DNA of 64,000 nucleotides, from contig QXVZ01009061.1 of the NCBI GenBank assembly GCA_008931825.1, positions 83,724-147,723 on the forward strand. The letters are read 5' to 3'. This DNA comes from Phallusia fumigata. Its lineage: Eukaryota; Chordata; Ascidiacea; Phlebobranchia; Ascidiidae. Below the pieces are notes generated by a model. The model worked only from the letters and a program-made list of their open reading frames with translations, did not search any database and was not told where the DNA came from. The stretch's first letter is position 1. Each line of letters starts with the position of its first letter. This document shows, in pieces, positions 32,301 to 45,764 of the stretch. The position numbers were made by a program, and so were the translations under genes.

Positions 32301-35300
32301 TAGTTGTAATCAACCAAATACAAAATTTGTGAGTCACTTCTATTTACACATTTGCTTGCCAATAATACTTGCGTCTTTTTTGTTTGTTTGCTGGGTCGTT
32401 TTTTTAGGGATACAATTTGGTGAATTTTTTTAACCGCAAAAGTACTATTTTCAAGTCTACACGGGTTGTGTATCCATATAACCAGCAGGCGGGTATAGGT
32501 AGTCGGGCTTAAATAATTTATTTGGGCTCGAAGCTGACACACCTAGCGCTATTTGTACCTTGTCCCAATTCGTTTTGCCAACATTGGGGCAACCCCAGAA
32601 GACCTATGCAATCATATTTATGTTTTTGCAGGATATGTTGCTTTTCACATACAAACAAAAAACATACGCCTTCGCCATCCAATAACTGGCAGCTGTGGCA
32701 TTGGGTTTTAGGTTAGTCTGACGGCTGCGTGGCATCTTTGGAACGACGCATTTCGTTGACCAGAACCCCGGCTTTACTGGTGACAGCCTAGCGCTAAGGT
32801 GACCTTCCTGCTCCGAGTTACGGTTCACTACGTGCCGAAATGATTTAGTCGGGGTGTTAGTTGTGTTTACCACACAGCTCGCTTAGCATTTATGGTCTGT
32901 GCTTCTGTTGTACACACTGTCAGTTCGTGTTTGTCAGCTCTGCTTGATGATGAAATCCGCCGAACATGTGCGATGTCCAATTGCATTAGCGTCTTGTCTT
33001 GACCCGTTTCCCTTCGGTTGCTGTGAGCAAATGCACTTTGCCCAACCGTCAATCGATTTGTCCCTGTTTTGCGTTGCCAGCTAATGTTCGCACTTCGATT
33101 TCTCGAAATAACTTGGCAAGTTCGATCGTTGTTTTACGCACAAGCTGGTCAGCGCCAAGCTTGCGAAAGTGATGACAACACGCTTTGTGGTGACCAAGTC
33201 GATTATCAATAAAAATTTGAAATGTGGGTACCTTCCATAGAGCTGCCCTGTAGTTTTTGTTACGGTTGGTTACGGTTGATTTTAACGTTTCGGTAGTTAA
33301 TATATAAGTGGATAAAAATACCTTCTGAAATTTATTACATTTGTATATGGCTGTTGGTGCAAATTTTACGCAAGATGCAAAACAATGCTTTCATTGAGTG
33401 CCTCGAGATAACCACTGTAACTGACGTCACCCGCGATTCCCACACAGTGGTAATTACCGAAGTATTTTAACAATTGTCCCTGCGGGTATTACTCACAAAG
33501 ATTGATGTAATACAAGTTTCAAGTTTGACCAATGACGGGAAAGTGTTTCGTGACGCTGCTTGGTAAGCTGCTGACCTTTTACGGTCAATATTCAGTTTAT
33601 GTCTTGTGCGATCTGTTTGTCTAAGTTTTCGCCGACTTTATCATAAATCGTCCGACGTGACTCGACGAGAAGGCGACGGCAGGTTTTGCGGGCAGACGCG
33701 ACTGGAGATTGCATGTACCAAATGTGATTTCAACGATAGCCTTATCCCAGTTTGACGTTAACCGTTGATTACCACGATACGCAATCCTCGTTTTTAAAAC
33801 ACATTTCGTGATCCTTTGGTTTTGGGATTGTTCAAATAAGGATCAAATGTTTTACCTTTAGGCTAAGTTACACAACGGCAAAGTCCAAACATGTTTACAC
33901 GCAGTTCCAGCAGAGGTAACTTGTAGACACAACGTTCAAAAACATGGTCACTAGTAATCAGTAATCACAATGACATAAAGAAGTACTAGAACTGAGAAGA
34001 CCTCACCCTGAAGCAAGCTTGATTGCAGGCGCCGATTGTTTTTTTTTGCGACAAACAGCATCGGTTTGCCTTTGGTCAAGTGCTCGCACTTGTTGTCCCT
34101 GCCCTGTCGACACGCGATAATGTTCAAGTGCGCACTCGTCAGTTTTCAATAGCTGGACAGCCCGTGCCCTGTTGCTGTGTTTGACTTTCCTTCGAACTCA
34201 CGCCCTTGAAGTCGACAAGACTTGCGCGCGAACGTCTTAAGTCACAAATTTAGTTGTTCTCGTGCGGCCTCGTCCTTCTGTACCCTTGAGTTTTTCAATG
34301 ACATATTCAGTTTATAAAAACACAGTTAACTGTGCTTCTATCTGTTTTCCTACCTATTGTTCTATTAATTCAGGGCTCTTATGTTTCACCCTCTTGGTGG
34401 ATTTCAGCGTTATCTTATCCACAAAGTAACGGAAGTGTTCCCGAAACTAACGAGTTTCAGCATTGGAGATGACAACAACAGGAGGACCGTGGTGTGCTTT
34501 AAAAGCAAAAAGTTAGTTAGTTTGTTTTTGGATTAGGTACTCAACCTATAAAAAAAATCAGCAACTTGTTTTTTATGACCTGTCTGTTTTATTATGTTTT
34601 TATTATCCGTTTTGATTATGAAAGAGTTGTCCCAATTTCTTCAAATTTTTACACATGATAGATGGGTATTAGAAGTTGTGCACTGACAACTTTTTACCCC
34701 AGATTACCCAAGTTCACCGATAGGTTTTCCAAAATGTGTAATTTTTAATTACCTTTAAGGTTGTGAAGATACGTTTGGACGGATAAAGATTTTGCATTAA
34801 AATATTTTAATTGTGCTCATTGCACTGTGTTTAACGTTTATTGGACCACATCTGAACTGGGGCTTACGTTTAAGGCGGCAATAGCACTTGTCACCTAATT
34901 TCCGAACAAAACTAAATTTGCCTGTAGAGGGAAATTTCTATGTTTATTGTTGTGTATATTTCGTTGAACCACAGAAAGGACCAACAACAGGGGTTACAAG
35001 GTAGCGGCTCGCGAACATTGCCGACACCAAATACTGACTACGGCTCATCGCCGCCACACACCCGTACTGATAGAAGTCACTCGCAGTCTGGTGCCAGAAG
35101 CCGAGATTCGTCGCGAAGCAGGAAAAAGCAGGACGCTTCTGACTACACACAAGGAAGGTAAGTTAACAAAGGCCGACCTGTCTGCATCCAGAAATCTTCA
35201 ATCTCTATCGTGCATTAAAAATAAACAGGACCTTTGATACCATTGCCTTTACTATCATGTTTATCGAAGGCCGGGGAAGGCAGATTCGATGTCTCACCTT

Positions 35301-38300
35301 CCCAAACCACTGCGCACGAAAAAGACTGCGACAAAGCGGGAACAGATGAAACGTTCGCGATCATTGCAGTCATCACCTGTACATTTGGATGAATATATGG
35401 ATGAGGATGAAAGACGTGGTAGAAAGCGGCGCGACAACGATCCGAAGCGACAACCGAGGAGTTCAAGCATGAAACCACTTAATCGGAGAAGGTAAAGTCA
35501 TCATTAATCTGACGCGCTATTATCCGCTTTGATAAATACTAGCACTCTCTCATCGCATTCCAGGTAGTACACTTATGTAGGCCGATATTGTATACACGTG
35601 GCTTGATGTCTTTCATCACTTGACCATTTGTGTTTTACGCTAATGTAAAGTTTTCTCCCGCCCCCATTTTAACAATAAAAAAAATTTTTTGGAAGTGCGT
35701 CGTAGTCAAATGAGAACAGTTTTATTTGTAAAGGGTTTAAAACACTCGACTTGTGCCATTTTCCCCAGTGCGCTTAATCCGCTGAAACAGGTATTGGGTA
35801 CAAAAGTTATGCAAATAGAAAAGTTCATGCAGATAATGACCACACCGCATTTTAGATTTATTTAAAAAATGTTGTGTCATAATGAATGTCTCTCGTTACG
35901 CACTGCCACTCTCAATTTGCTGTCAGATTAAAGCGTTTTATTTTGTTGCGTCATAGAGAGGCGTTAATCAAAAAATGTCCCCAGGCAGACAGGTAGCTTG
36001 ATATGATATAAAGCCCCGTTAAACGCTTATGTTTCTAAATGTTTGTTGCTGTAAATCTACGTGTAGTGTACTGGCAAGTAAAATCGTGACAAACTTGTAA
36101 ACATTGCTTTACAGAGACCGCTACAATCAAGGATCGGATGATGAGAATAAGTCCAAGAAAAAGCCTGGGCTCCGACATAACGTATCGGAGGCCAGTTTAA
36201 ATCGTCGGGCGCAGGGCTTAAGAATGGAAGGCCGGGTTAGTCGCATCATTACATACAACGACCTCATATCGACGATGCAATTATTCTTAAGCGGCCCGCG
36301 GCGTCAAATAAGCCTGCTTTAATGTTGGATAGTTGGCCGACCAAATGCTAAGCTTCGCATGTTTGTAAAGTCACTTGGACTGGTAGTCAAGAAATACGCG
36401 TTGTTGTGTTCGCCTGTATCTCATTAACTTTTCGTACGTGCTCTACAGGTAATCAACGGTGACATCGAGGATCCGTATTCGCAAGGCGATGTCGAAACCG
36501 ATTTTGACCGTGTTGACCAAGAGGTTGTACGCAAGGAAAAGGAGCGACACCACAGAAAGAATGGCAACAAGCAAGATCATCGTCAAAAAAACCGACGCCA
36601 CAGCGATGTTAGCGACACCATGTCGGAAGTATCGGCTGACTCTGACGATCTGTCACACGTTGGTCGACAAGTCAATGGTCACGACCCACACGCTAAGAGT
36701 GATTATGATAGCGGTGACGATCTAAGCGAAGCGAAAGTGCGGTCGTCTGCTGACGAAGATTCGAGCGAAAATGACGAGGAGATTTCCTCAGCAGATACCG
36801 ATGAAAGACCCCCGAGCTATAACTCCATCAAGCACTCGGCGTCGTTGAAAAAGGCGGAGCGCAATTTGCATCGAATTCAACGTGTTGACTCGCAGAGATC
36901 AAGCGGCAAATCGGATCAGGATCACAGGGGAGTGGAGAGCAGCAGTAGTGGTGGCAGTAAACGCAGTCTGCGGCGACCTGTTGCCAAAACAACACCCGTT
37001 GCGGGGGAAAAGGACTCGAAATTCTCGCACAAAGGCAGATCCTCCACCATGCCACGGTCTGTGAACAACGAGAAAGCCGCCTCAAAGCAGCACGGCAGCT
37101 CAAGTAAACGTTCCCAGACACTGAAACATGCGCCCCACGATCCGCGCCCGGTAAAAGAAAAAATCTCCCACGTCGAAAAGGTAAAACCGGAAACAAAAGA
37201 ATCCCCGAAGCGTAGTTCCATTCCGAGTGTTAAGAAGTCGAAACAGCGCAGTACGAAGGCCCCCAAAGCGTCGACAAGCGAGTTAGCTGTATCCACTGAT
37301 GACCTTCTTGAAGCATCTAACGACACCCTTTACATACCTTTGCCAGAAGGTAAACAAAGTGGAAAAGCTGGAAGCCGTTCGTCGAAAAAGGAAAAGAAAC
37401 AGGCACCAAAAAGCGCGGAGTCCTCCCCTGTTCACCGCAAAATTGCTCCTACCCCGAAAAAGCAACCAATATGCGATGGTGAAGCTCAAACCGACATATC
37501 TGGTACTTTATCACGCAGAAAAGAAAAACCAGCGCCGACAGAAAACGCGCCACCAAGCCAACCAGAAACTCCGAGTGGATGGAACAACAAAAATCCCACT
37601 GACGTTCTTTCGTCGATGATGCAATACCTGGGTTTAAACCAACAACAACAACAACAACAACCAGGATTCCCATCTCCCCCTCTGGCAAATATCACTCCAA
37701 ATGCATTCCAACAGTTTCTCCAGCAGCAAGGCGCGTCGCAAAACACCATGTCATCTTTCCCCCCTCTTCCACCGCATTTAGCCCACCAGCTATACTTATC
37801 ATGGCTCGGTGCTTATTACGCTGGAGCCGCTGGAACATGGCCCCCACCGGCACCACCCGCCTTTATAATGCCCCAGCTTTCATCTGGGAGCGGTAATACT
37901 CAAATGCCCCCATTCGAAATACCCGCATACCTTAATCCGAATAATTTTAGCCACTTTCCGAGGCCACATGTTTCTGAAATGCCACGTCAGCGTCACGATA
38001 GCCGTGATGAGGACAGTCAGTACTACGAGCAGTTTTCCAACTCTTCCGCTCACGACGATTTCCGATCACGTGACCCGTACACGGAGATGGAGAGCCGCAA
38101 TGACGATCAGAAGTACAACTACCCACCTTACTCAACTAACGACAACATGTCGAGTGTAAGTGCAGCCGGCAGCCTGGAAAGCGAAAGCAAACAACCAAAT
38201 TACAACGATCCCAGCTATGACGACGATTTCAACAATTTTGGTTGCCCTCTGTCGAATAAAGGCCCCGATGGAAGTCACGACGACAAAAAGAAGGGAAAGC

Positions 38301-41300
38301 TTAAACCGCAAGCCTGCATTAAAAATGGCCACTGTAATAGTTCAGTTGCGTATTCAGACCCGGAAACTGATGGCTCGTCTGTAGTAAGTTCAAACGCCAA
38401 GGGCGAAGTTACCGTTGCCAGTTCTCAGAAGAGTGGCTTGGTGGTCTACGTTCGCAGTCAATCCAACAGTCGGACAAGTAGCACAGCCGGAACGCACGAG
38501 AGCGTCGAAAGTCTCAACACAAGTGATAACATCCAGTCGTTGGGCAGCACTCCGCGCACGAGCGACCACAGCTGCCAGTCGAATCACTCCGAGCGCAGAA
38601 AGTCACCGAAGCAAACGAAAGCCAAAGGCAAAGGCGCGGCCTCAAAAAACGAGCGGGGCTCCAGGAAGACTGATCGCATGCCAGGTGAGAGATTGACTTT
38701 GGAAGCCACTAATACAACTAACGACGAAGTCCTTCCCACTAATCTTAATAACAATCACTCCCTTTCACCAACCGCTGTGGACGTAGTCCCTTCGCATGCT
38801 TCCGATGTTTTGCTGGAGCCTAATTTGCCTCTTGCTTACGACCCTGTCCGGCCTAAAAGTGAGGATATAGAAGCCAACCAGAGCACCCCGGTTAAAGTTG
38901 CCTCGCATGAAACATCTGATAGAGTAAATAGCGACACCAGTTTGGACACAAGCGCCATTTTGAAGGAAGGCATTGCAGATGCATCGCATGAAGAAATGAT
39001 TTTGTCTCTGCGCCGAGCGCCACTTGCTACGATAGAAGATGATGTTGATGGTTTTATTTCCGGTTCTCACGCATCCAGTTGTTCTTCCCTCCACTCTTGT
39101 GCCGTTCAAGCCAACACGAGCCTCGAAGTCTCCGAACTAATGCTGCCGGTGGAACGTCATTCGTCCCACAACTCGAGCGACACAGAGCGCTTGGACGAAG
39201 CTCCTATATCTACAAGTTCAACCACACTCCAGAACTCAGCCAAACTTGATCAGCCGACGACAGACAACTCGGATAAAGCATCGCAGTCGAGTGTTTCAGT
39301 CAAGGACGAATCAGTCAGTGACACACACGCGAGTGTTGAGAGTTTGCAGCAAGACGAAAGCGACCATGAAGATGAAGGTGAAGGTGAAGGTGACTGGCCT
39401 CCACCCCCTGCTTATGAGCATGTGTCGAATAAGTCGCCCTCCATATCTTCGAGCTCAGACACATCCGCAGAAGATGAAAGAGATCACGAAGATATTGAAC
39501 CGAGCGATGTAAAACCCGAAGATGACGAGCTAGGAGGAAAAGTTCATCATGATTTACCACTTATTGACGAAAGTGATTCGTTGAGCGTTTCTTCAAAAGA
39601 TACTAGCAACGATGAGGTTGATGCCAAAGAGATAGAAGCGAGTGAGTTTCCAGGGTCTTAGTGCAAAACTTTTACCCAAAATCTCCTCGAGCTTGTCAAA
39701 AAAATTTTGCTTGCATGAATCCAAGCTTGTTGGTGAAAAAAAAAGAGTGATATCAAACTTATTTGCTGTTACATTTTGCTGAGCTTTATACATAAGTTCA
39801 TTGCACAAATGTTTGGGACTTCTGTAATAATTTTCAACTCTATCAGTTAAATAAACTTTATGTTCAAAATGTCCAAACTAAACTTCCTCATTTTTTAAGC
39901 TCTGTAAATTTTTATCCAAGGGTTGAAACATTTTTTTTGTAGATCGCGACAAAGACACAGCTAGCGACGACAGTTATGATGCGGACCAAAGTCGTTTAGA
40001 TGAAACTAGCAACAGCAACCAGCATAATGATGATGTTGTAAATACACTTACCACCCAACTCGATGGTGAAGTTGTCGTGCAGGTAACCTTTTGTGGTGTG
40101 CCGTGGTTTAAACAAACCGTTCGGATATCTTTGTGGTTGAGTTGGATAAACAAATTGCCATGTTGTGTTTATTGAGACGTTTGCACAAGGTTTTTGCGCA
40201 GGATCCGGAGTTTGATTATTATCAGTGGAAACCGAACCAAGACAAATGGGCTGGCGAGGAATACGCGAGATTCGTGGAAGCTTTCGACTTCCCTTCGACC
40301 ATGAGTAACATTGATGTCACCCAACATTTTAACAATATAAGGTATGCAGTATGCACAAACAAGTACTTCTCATCTATCTCTGGATAACATATTAGTTTTG
40401 TAACATGCTTTGAATCGTTTGTGCTGACTAATGATTGTGTCACACTTGTATTTCTACGTAACAAAACTATACCCTCTAACAGAACCTAAGTAAAGAAGGA
40501 CATGAAGTTTTTTTTAGGCAAAATTTAGGGATTTATTACTTTTAAAGTCAACTTTAAAAAGGTTTCTGGTTTTAAGTGCATATAGTGTAGCACCCAACTG
40601 TTTCTATAAAGCCCATACCTTTACAGGTTAACACAATATTTTGCATAGTTGCACTTTATGTGCCTCCGTCGTACTTCCTCTTGCTAGCATTATGGGTTAC
40701 AAAATACTATCAGTGATGTCGTGGGAAATAAACGTATAAGCTACCACTTTCATATGTTGTTCCAAATTTTGTGAGTTGGTGAACCAAACGACTTGTTATT
40801 GGTTTCCTTCAAAAGGGAACACAATCCGATTTTTCTGTCTAACGCTGGTTTGTTTACACGTTTTAGTCAAGAAAGAAATAGACAACTTGACAACTTTTAA
40901 ACTCTCAAACAGGGCCCCAAAACATGAAATTTTATAAACTGATATGTTTATCTTATCGAGGTGAATGACTCGGGAGCTTATTTTTTAATGGTTTGAACAT
41001 TGCAAGCAATAATTGCATTTAAGGCGTTTAGGTTGGGTTCGCCCATGTTTTTGCCACCATGCCCATTAATACCGCTCCCAATTACCAACGACATGCGCGT
41101 TTTATGCTTGCAGAAACGATTATGTCATGAAGTGCCCAGGAAAGTAGGGACCCAATGCAATGCAGATATTGAATATATATCCTTTGTAACATAGAAAATG
41201 AAACATGTGGGAAATATCATTTGAAGGCCCGCAATACATGTGTAGTAACAACGTGGTAAATGCCACCTCGCTAGTTTATAATCATTACAGGTGATGCATG

Positions 41301-43262
41301 TATTTATTATACAGTAGTGCTGTGTTTTACTTGATAGCATTTATGTCATTCTTGAATGGATAACTGAAAACAAAGCTGAATAGAAAGAAAATTATAGACA
41401 CATTGCTAACTTCTAACCAATTATGGTGCATCAAAATTTCTATAGTACAGGGTAACGAAAGATTTTCTGGTAGGTTGCAGGACTATTAATATTGTTTCAC
41501 TTCTAAAAACATTCGTTTTGCATCACAGGGGTCTCCGTCTCGTTCGCATCGACAGCACACACGCTTTGTGCATTTTACCCAGCGAAGATCGCGCGAAGCA
41601 ACTTCTTGAAACTACATTCGATAATTTGAAATGTCGCCCGCTGAAAGTCGCCACGAATAAAACCAAGCAAAAGGCACAAGCCAAGCTGGAAAACGACAGT
41701 AAGTCAACATTCAACCCTGCTCAATGTATAACTTCGTGTGACGCGCGATCTTGTGCATACCACACCACCAAGTAGAGACTGCTCTGTTGAATTTTATTGT
41801 GTTAGTTGTTGGCCAATTTCCATGAACAATGAAGACTTTGTTCTTTATTAAATTATACGATGTTACATCCAGCCGTTAGTTTACCCAGAAATAGTAACTA
41901 AACTACTTTGTTATTCAGTTAGCTTTCTCGCAAGCGATATTTATAATGTATTTAGGGGTACGACATTCTTTTTAAAGTACCGTGTTTTAAAAAATGTTTT
42001 TGTATCCTTTGTTGTTTTTGTATTTTCTTTTTCACCCCTGCAGCTTGTCCATGCTGTTTTGTCACAATATGTTTGGTGGATTTGGATAAAACTTCCACAG
42101 CTGGTAGATATGATCGTGGAGTTAAGTTCCCTCTAGCTGTTAACTTTCTGAACAATCTTCGATTCGAACAATAGATTTAGGTTGAGCTGTAGAAAAGGCC
42201 GCTATGTTTTATCTTAGTGCAAATCACAGAAAGGCACAAAAACCACGATCTAATTACAAAGCCAACAAGTACTTTTTGTTCAGATACTTTTGTTTTATTG
42301 AATTTTTGATTTGTTCCCAGGATGTTCTTTTTAGGCCCAGGTCAATGGTCCTGTGTAAACTAAAGTCGTTATCCATACTTTAGTGCCTATGTTGAAAATC
42401 CCCATAACACATGATCATGAGCATGTTGTTTCAGGCGTTACATACAAGAATGCGTACATAGACTTGTAAAATTGTATCAAGTATGAAAACCCCGTTGGTG
42501 TGGTCTTCGTGTGCACAAGCCACTATTATTAGTTCAGTTATGTACCCGCTTTTTTCCTCACCTGTACTGGTTTGTGTCGTCATGTACACAAAACGATAGA
42601 AAAATGACATACAATAGTATTGACGCGATTCCGGAAGGCAAGATATCTGACATTTTGAAACTATTTTTTAAATTACCAAATTTTTACGTACATTCTTGGT
42701 GTACCGGTTCGCTGTAGTGCAGCTTAGTAAACGATTGAGCACGCACATTGGTGTACCTTATACCAATTTAAACAGCACTGCTCCGTTTCATACTTACGCA
42801 AGTTTGGTTTTTGGGACTTACTTTGGGTCACAAGAGTTTTTGTTAACTTTTGCTATGTTCTAAGTTTTCAGTGTTAATATTTTGTTTAGTTTGTTTAAGT
42901 TTGAAAAAATAATAAAATATTCTCAAAAGAACTACGAACACTAGAACTCTGACATTGCTATTTAACTAAAAAAATTTATTGACCACGACACCATTTAGGG
43001 AAGGCTACACAAACCCCGCTGTTTGCGCCACACGTTGGTTGCGAAATGACGTTTTGCAGCAAACCGATTTAACTGTGCTTTACAACTGTGCGTAACAGAC
43101 TTTGAAGAAATTCGTTCGAAGCGGCCGCAAACGAGCAACGTGGTTGCCAAGCGAATGATTGCAGGTGCCTTGGGAAACAGCAAATTCGCTCCCCAGCCAA
43201 GTGATAACGCCAAGCGTCAGTCCAAAGAGCAACGCCAGTCACGGAGTAAGTATACATTTTAA
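29331..43262 (+). CDS. R3HCC1: R3H domain and coiled-coil protein (R3HCC1/R3HCC1L), expanded
   Basis: Exons: 29331-29452, 34374-34511, 34975-35157, 35270-35491, 36115-36235, 36449-39641, 39943-40082, 40202-40341, 41529-41698, 43099-43262; total 4593 nt, 1530 aa, all phases consistent. The R3H domain spans about residues 42-90 (the RYLIH signature gives R53 and H57; then FPKLTSFSIGDDNNRRTVVC); R3H domains bind single-stranded nucleic acid. The C-terminus has the RRM-like segment of the family (FVEAFDFPSTM, LVRIDSTHALCILPSEDRAK, KCRPLKVAT) and the conserved tail RPQTSNVVAKRMIAGALG. Between them lies a highly charged Ser/Asp/Glu/Lys-rich, probably disordered region of about 1100 residues, mostly on one 3193-nt exon, with a seven-Gln run, a Pro-rich patch and two PPxY motifs (about residues 383 and 1248). 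Human R3HCC1/R3HCC1L are about 440-790 aa, so the centre is much expanded. The final exon holds an internal GTAAGT at 43244 that could serve as an alternative donor. Confidence 0.92.
29453..34373. other. R3HCC1 intron 1
   Basis: 4.9-kb first intron separating the first 40 codons from the R3H domain exon. The donor is the weak GTTTGA; the acceptor is attaattcag. It is locally less AT-rich at 30.7-33.2 kb, but no frame there resembles a gene. Confidence 0.6.
34640..34745 (-). repeat. Inverted copy of the 10.2-kb tandem repeat
   Basis: Contains acacatgatagatgggtat and gttgtgcactgacaactttt, the reverse complement of 10295-10350. It lies in R3HCC1 intron 2. Confidence 0.7.
40342..41528. other. 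R3HCC1 intron 8
   Basis: Mostly unique AT-rich sequence, with a family A 3' portion at about 41000-41285 (tgcccattaataccgctcc, gcttgcagaaacgattatg, gggacccaatgcaatgc). Confidence 0.6.
42025..42135 (+). repeat. Repeat family A, 5' portion
   Basis: Contains ccctgcagcttgtccatgc, tttggtggatttggataaaa and cacagctggtagatatgatc, matching 48780-48860. It lies in R3HCC1 intron 9. Confidence 0.65.
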
Positions 43263-43584
43263 ATTGTTTGATGAAATGTTATAGATCAGAAGAATGAGTG
43301 TAGCGTGACTTGGGTTATGCTTGGTGTTGCGTTACTTTCCACAATGAAATCGAGTTGAGGAATGTTTCGCTTAATTTGCGTCAACCACATTCCATTTCAC
43401 GCACCTTGCAGCTGGGATGGAGGGCTTGTCGTTTTAAAGCAGGGCATAAACCTGGGAACAATAAGAAATACCCAACAAACATAAGGGCGGGCCAAATTGC
43501 AGAAGATTATGATGTCTTTCAAAATACAATTAAATTTCTGGTTTGTTGGTTAACGCAGTTGATTGTCTATTTGATTTTTTACTC

Positions 43585-43590
43585 AATAAA
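43585..43590 (+). terminator. Possible poly(A) signal of R3HCC1
   Basis: AATAAA about 320 nt after the R3HCC1 stop codon, the first canonical hexamer noticed downstream. Confidence 0.35.
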
Positions 43591-45411
43591 TTAATGTTAC
43601 AGAATCCAAATCCGAAACAAAGGAGAATTAAAACAGTAAAGTTCTACACCGTACATCAAGAATGCTTTCCGCTGTAATTTGTACTTGCACGTTTTGGTAG
43701 ATGCGCATTTTGTATTTCTTGAATTTGCTTGATTGACCGCCACACTATGATTGTAAAGTGGGCTAAAATTTAAAGTTATGTTCAAACTAACTTCGATCAA
43801 CTCCTTTACATCGATCAAATGAAGAGACTTTACCTGGTTTCAAACATTTTTACTTCTTGCCCATATTACTGGACGTAAGAGTGTTAAATCTACAGTTTGC
43901 AGGTCTTTCATATACAACGTGTACCTTTTCGCGCTTTTTAGTTTGGGTGCGTCATATTGTTATTTTGTTTGCTCGTTTTTTTAACTGGCCACGTTTGGTA
44001 CTGAAATCTCGTTTGGTTTGAACCATGACTCGGTGCTGATATTGAGTGTAATTTCCCCCATTTTTCCATGAACCGAAATCGTGAATGAATTTTCGGTGCG
44101 CCAATTCGTATGTACATAACTATCGCCGGCCATTTTCAATTGCGTAAATTTTCCATTACTCGTGGCGCCCATCGTTGCTTTTCGCGGCTTATTGTTGTTT
44201 CAAAATGAACTGGTGTGTGCGCTACTACTGTGCGTTGCGGGTGCGATTATCCATGACATTTTAGGCAGACCATGGAAATAGTTTGGAGGGGTCGAATTTG
44301 CTTCTGTTTAATTTTAAATCCAAGTGGTAACCTAGTGGCGTTGACATATCCATACACCCTCCCTGTGTAAAGTATCGCAATTGCTGTACAGTATCACGCT
44401 TAAATGCTTGTGACTAGGCTATCCTGCAGTATCTTAATACACGCAGCCCCAGAATATAGAAACCGCACCATCATTGAAATTTTCCATATTTGGCATGGAG
44501 CTTTAGAATGCAGGCAAAAGCGGAGATCTCGTACTATCACGTTGCAGTTCTAACAATTGCTTGCGGAGGCTGTGCTAAGAAACGGCAAAATAAACTCCTG
44601 GTGCGCTGAAGTTGTTGAATATGTTCAGGGTTTGGGGTTCCATTATTACCAAAGAACAGGTTGAACATGAAAAAAAGGCTTTTTTGAAAGAAAAATTTGG
44701 CTATTTTATCCTTTTTCATTATGATACATGCGACAACGTTGGATAAAAACTTTAGGTGAAAATCTAAGAAAGTAAATGACTTTTAGCTCGTCTGAAGATC
44801 CTGTCTGCCTACCGGTGACATGACAACGATCGGTTGCTTCTCTGACATTCTCTATGTAACAGCTGACACGATGCGCCGACGACAGCAATGATGCATATGC
44901 ACACTGGTACTTTAGTGCTGCCTTTTGAAATGATAAAACATTAAAAGTCTTTTTTCATAAATTCACTAGGTTTAAGTAAGATTTTTTATCAGCGGGCAAC
45001 TACTAACAAATTGTTGAGGTTGATTAAAAAAGAGAAGGATTAAAACACTGAACGTTAAAGGTAACAAAGTTTAGGTACTACAAAGCACAGTGGTGGCACT
45101 GTAATATTAGAACAGTGTGAACGAAAAAATGATATTTTGTGGTTTTTCAGTTTAAGTTTCGCATGGTAATGTGTTACAGTTCCCTATATCGGTTACGGGA
45201 ACTTGCGGCACACACAAATGCGTTTGTTTTAATGTAGTGGCAGACATAATAAGGCGTTTTAACAAGCGTTCTCACAAATGCGTGTACGGTTGTGTAAAAA
45301 ATAACTTGATATACTACATTAACGGACAAAATGTTTGAAAAAGGTATCTTATGTAAATAATAAAATAGAATTACATGTGACTTACGTGACATATGTGACT
45401 ATATTTATATG

Positions 45412-45764
45412 TAGGCTTACCATACGTCCCGCTTTACTGTCCCAGTTTAAACGCCTTGTCCCGGCGTCCCGCCCGGTCAGCCAAAATGTCCCGGTTTTTG
45501 TTTAGCTGTTCACCAAAATCTGGTGTGGTTAATTGACCCACATCCCTATTAATAACCTATGTTATCAAACGAATGACCGAAAATACACTACCTGTACATA
45601 AAAAATTAATTGCATATTTCAGTGCCAATAATTTTGTCGAGCTATTTTTAATTAAATTAGTCATGGTGGTTGTACGTTTGGGTAAGATGTTAGAAAAAAC
45701 GCTTTATTTGCCAGCTTGTTTGAAAAGCGTCCTGGTTTTGAGTTGTAAAATTATGGTAAGCCTA
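45412..45764. mobile_element. hAT-like MITE with perfect TIR and TSD
   Basis: Ends are a perfect 13-bp inverted repeat (TAGGCTTACCATA at 45412-45424, TATGGTAAGCCTA at 45752-45764), flanked by perfect 8-bp duplications TTTATATG (45404-45411, 45765-45772). Length 353 bp; the interior has no transposase. An 8-bp TSD indicates the hAT superfamily. Confidence 0.85.

Noticed and set aside
36828-37749. Antisense frames opposite the large R3HCC1 exon
   Set aside because: Shadows of the long Ser/Lys-rich sense frame.
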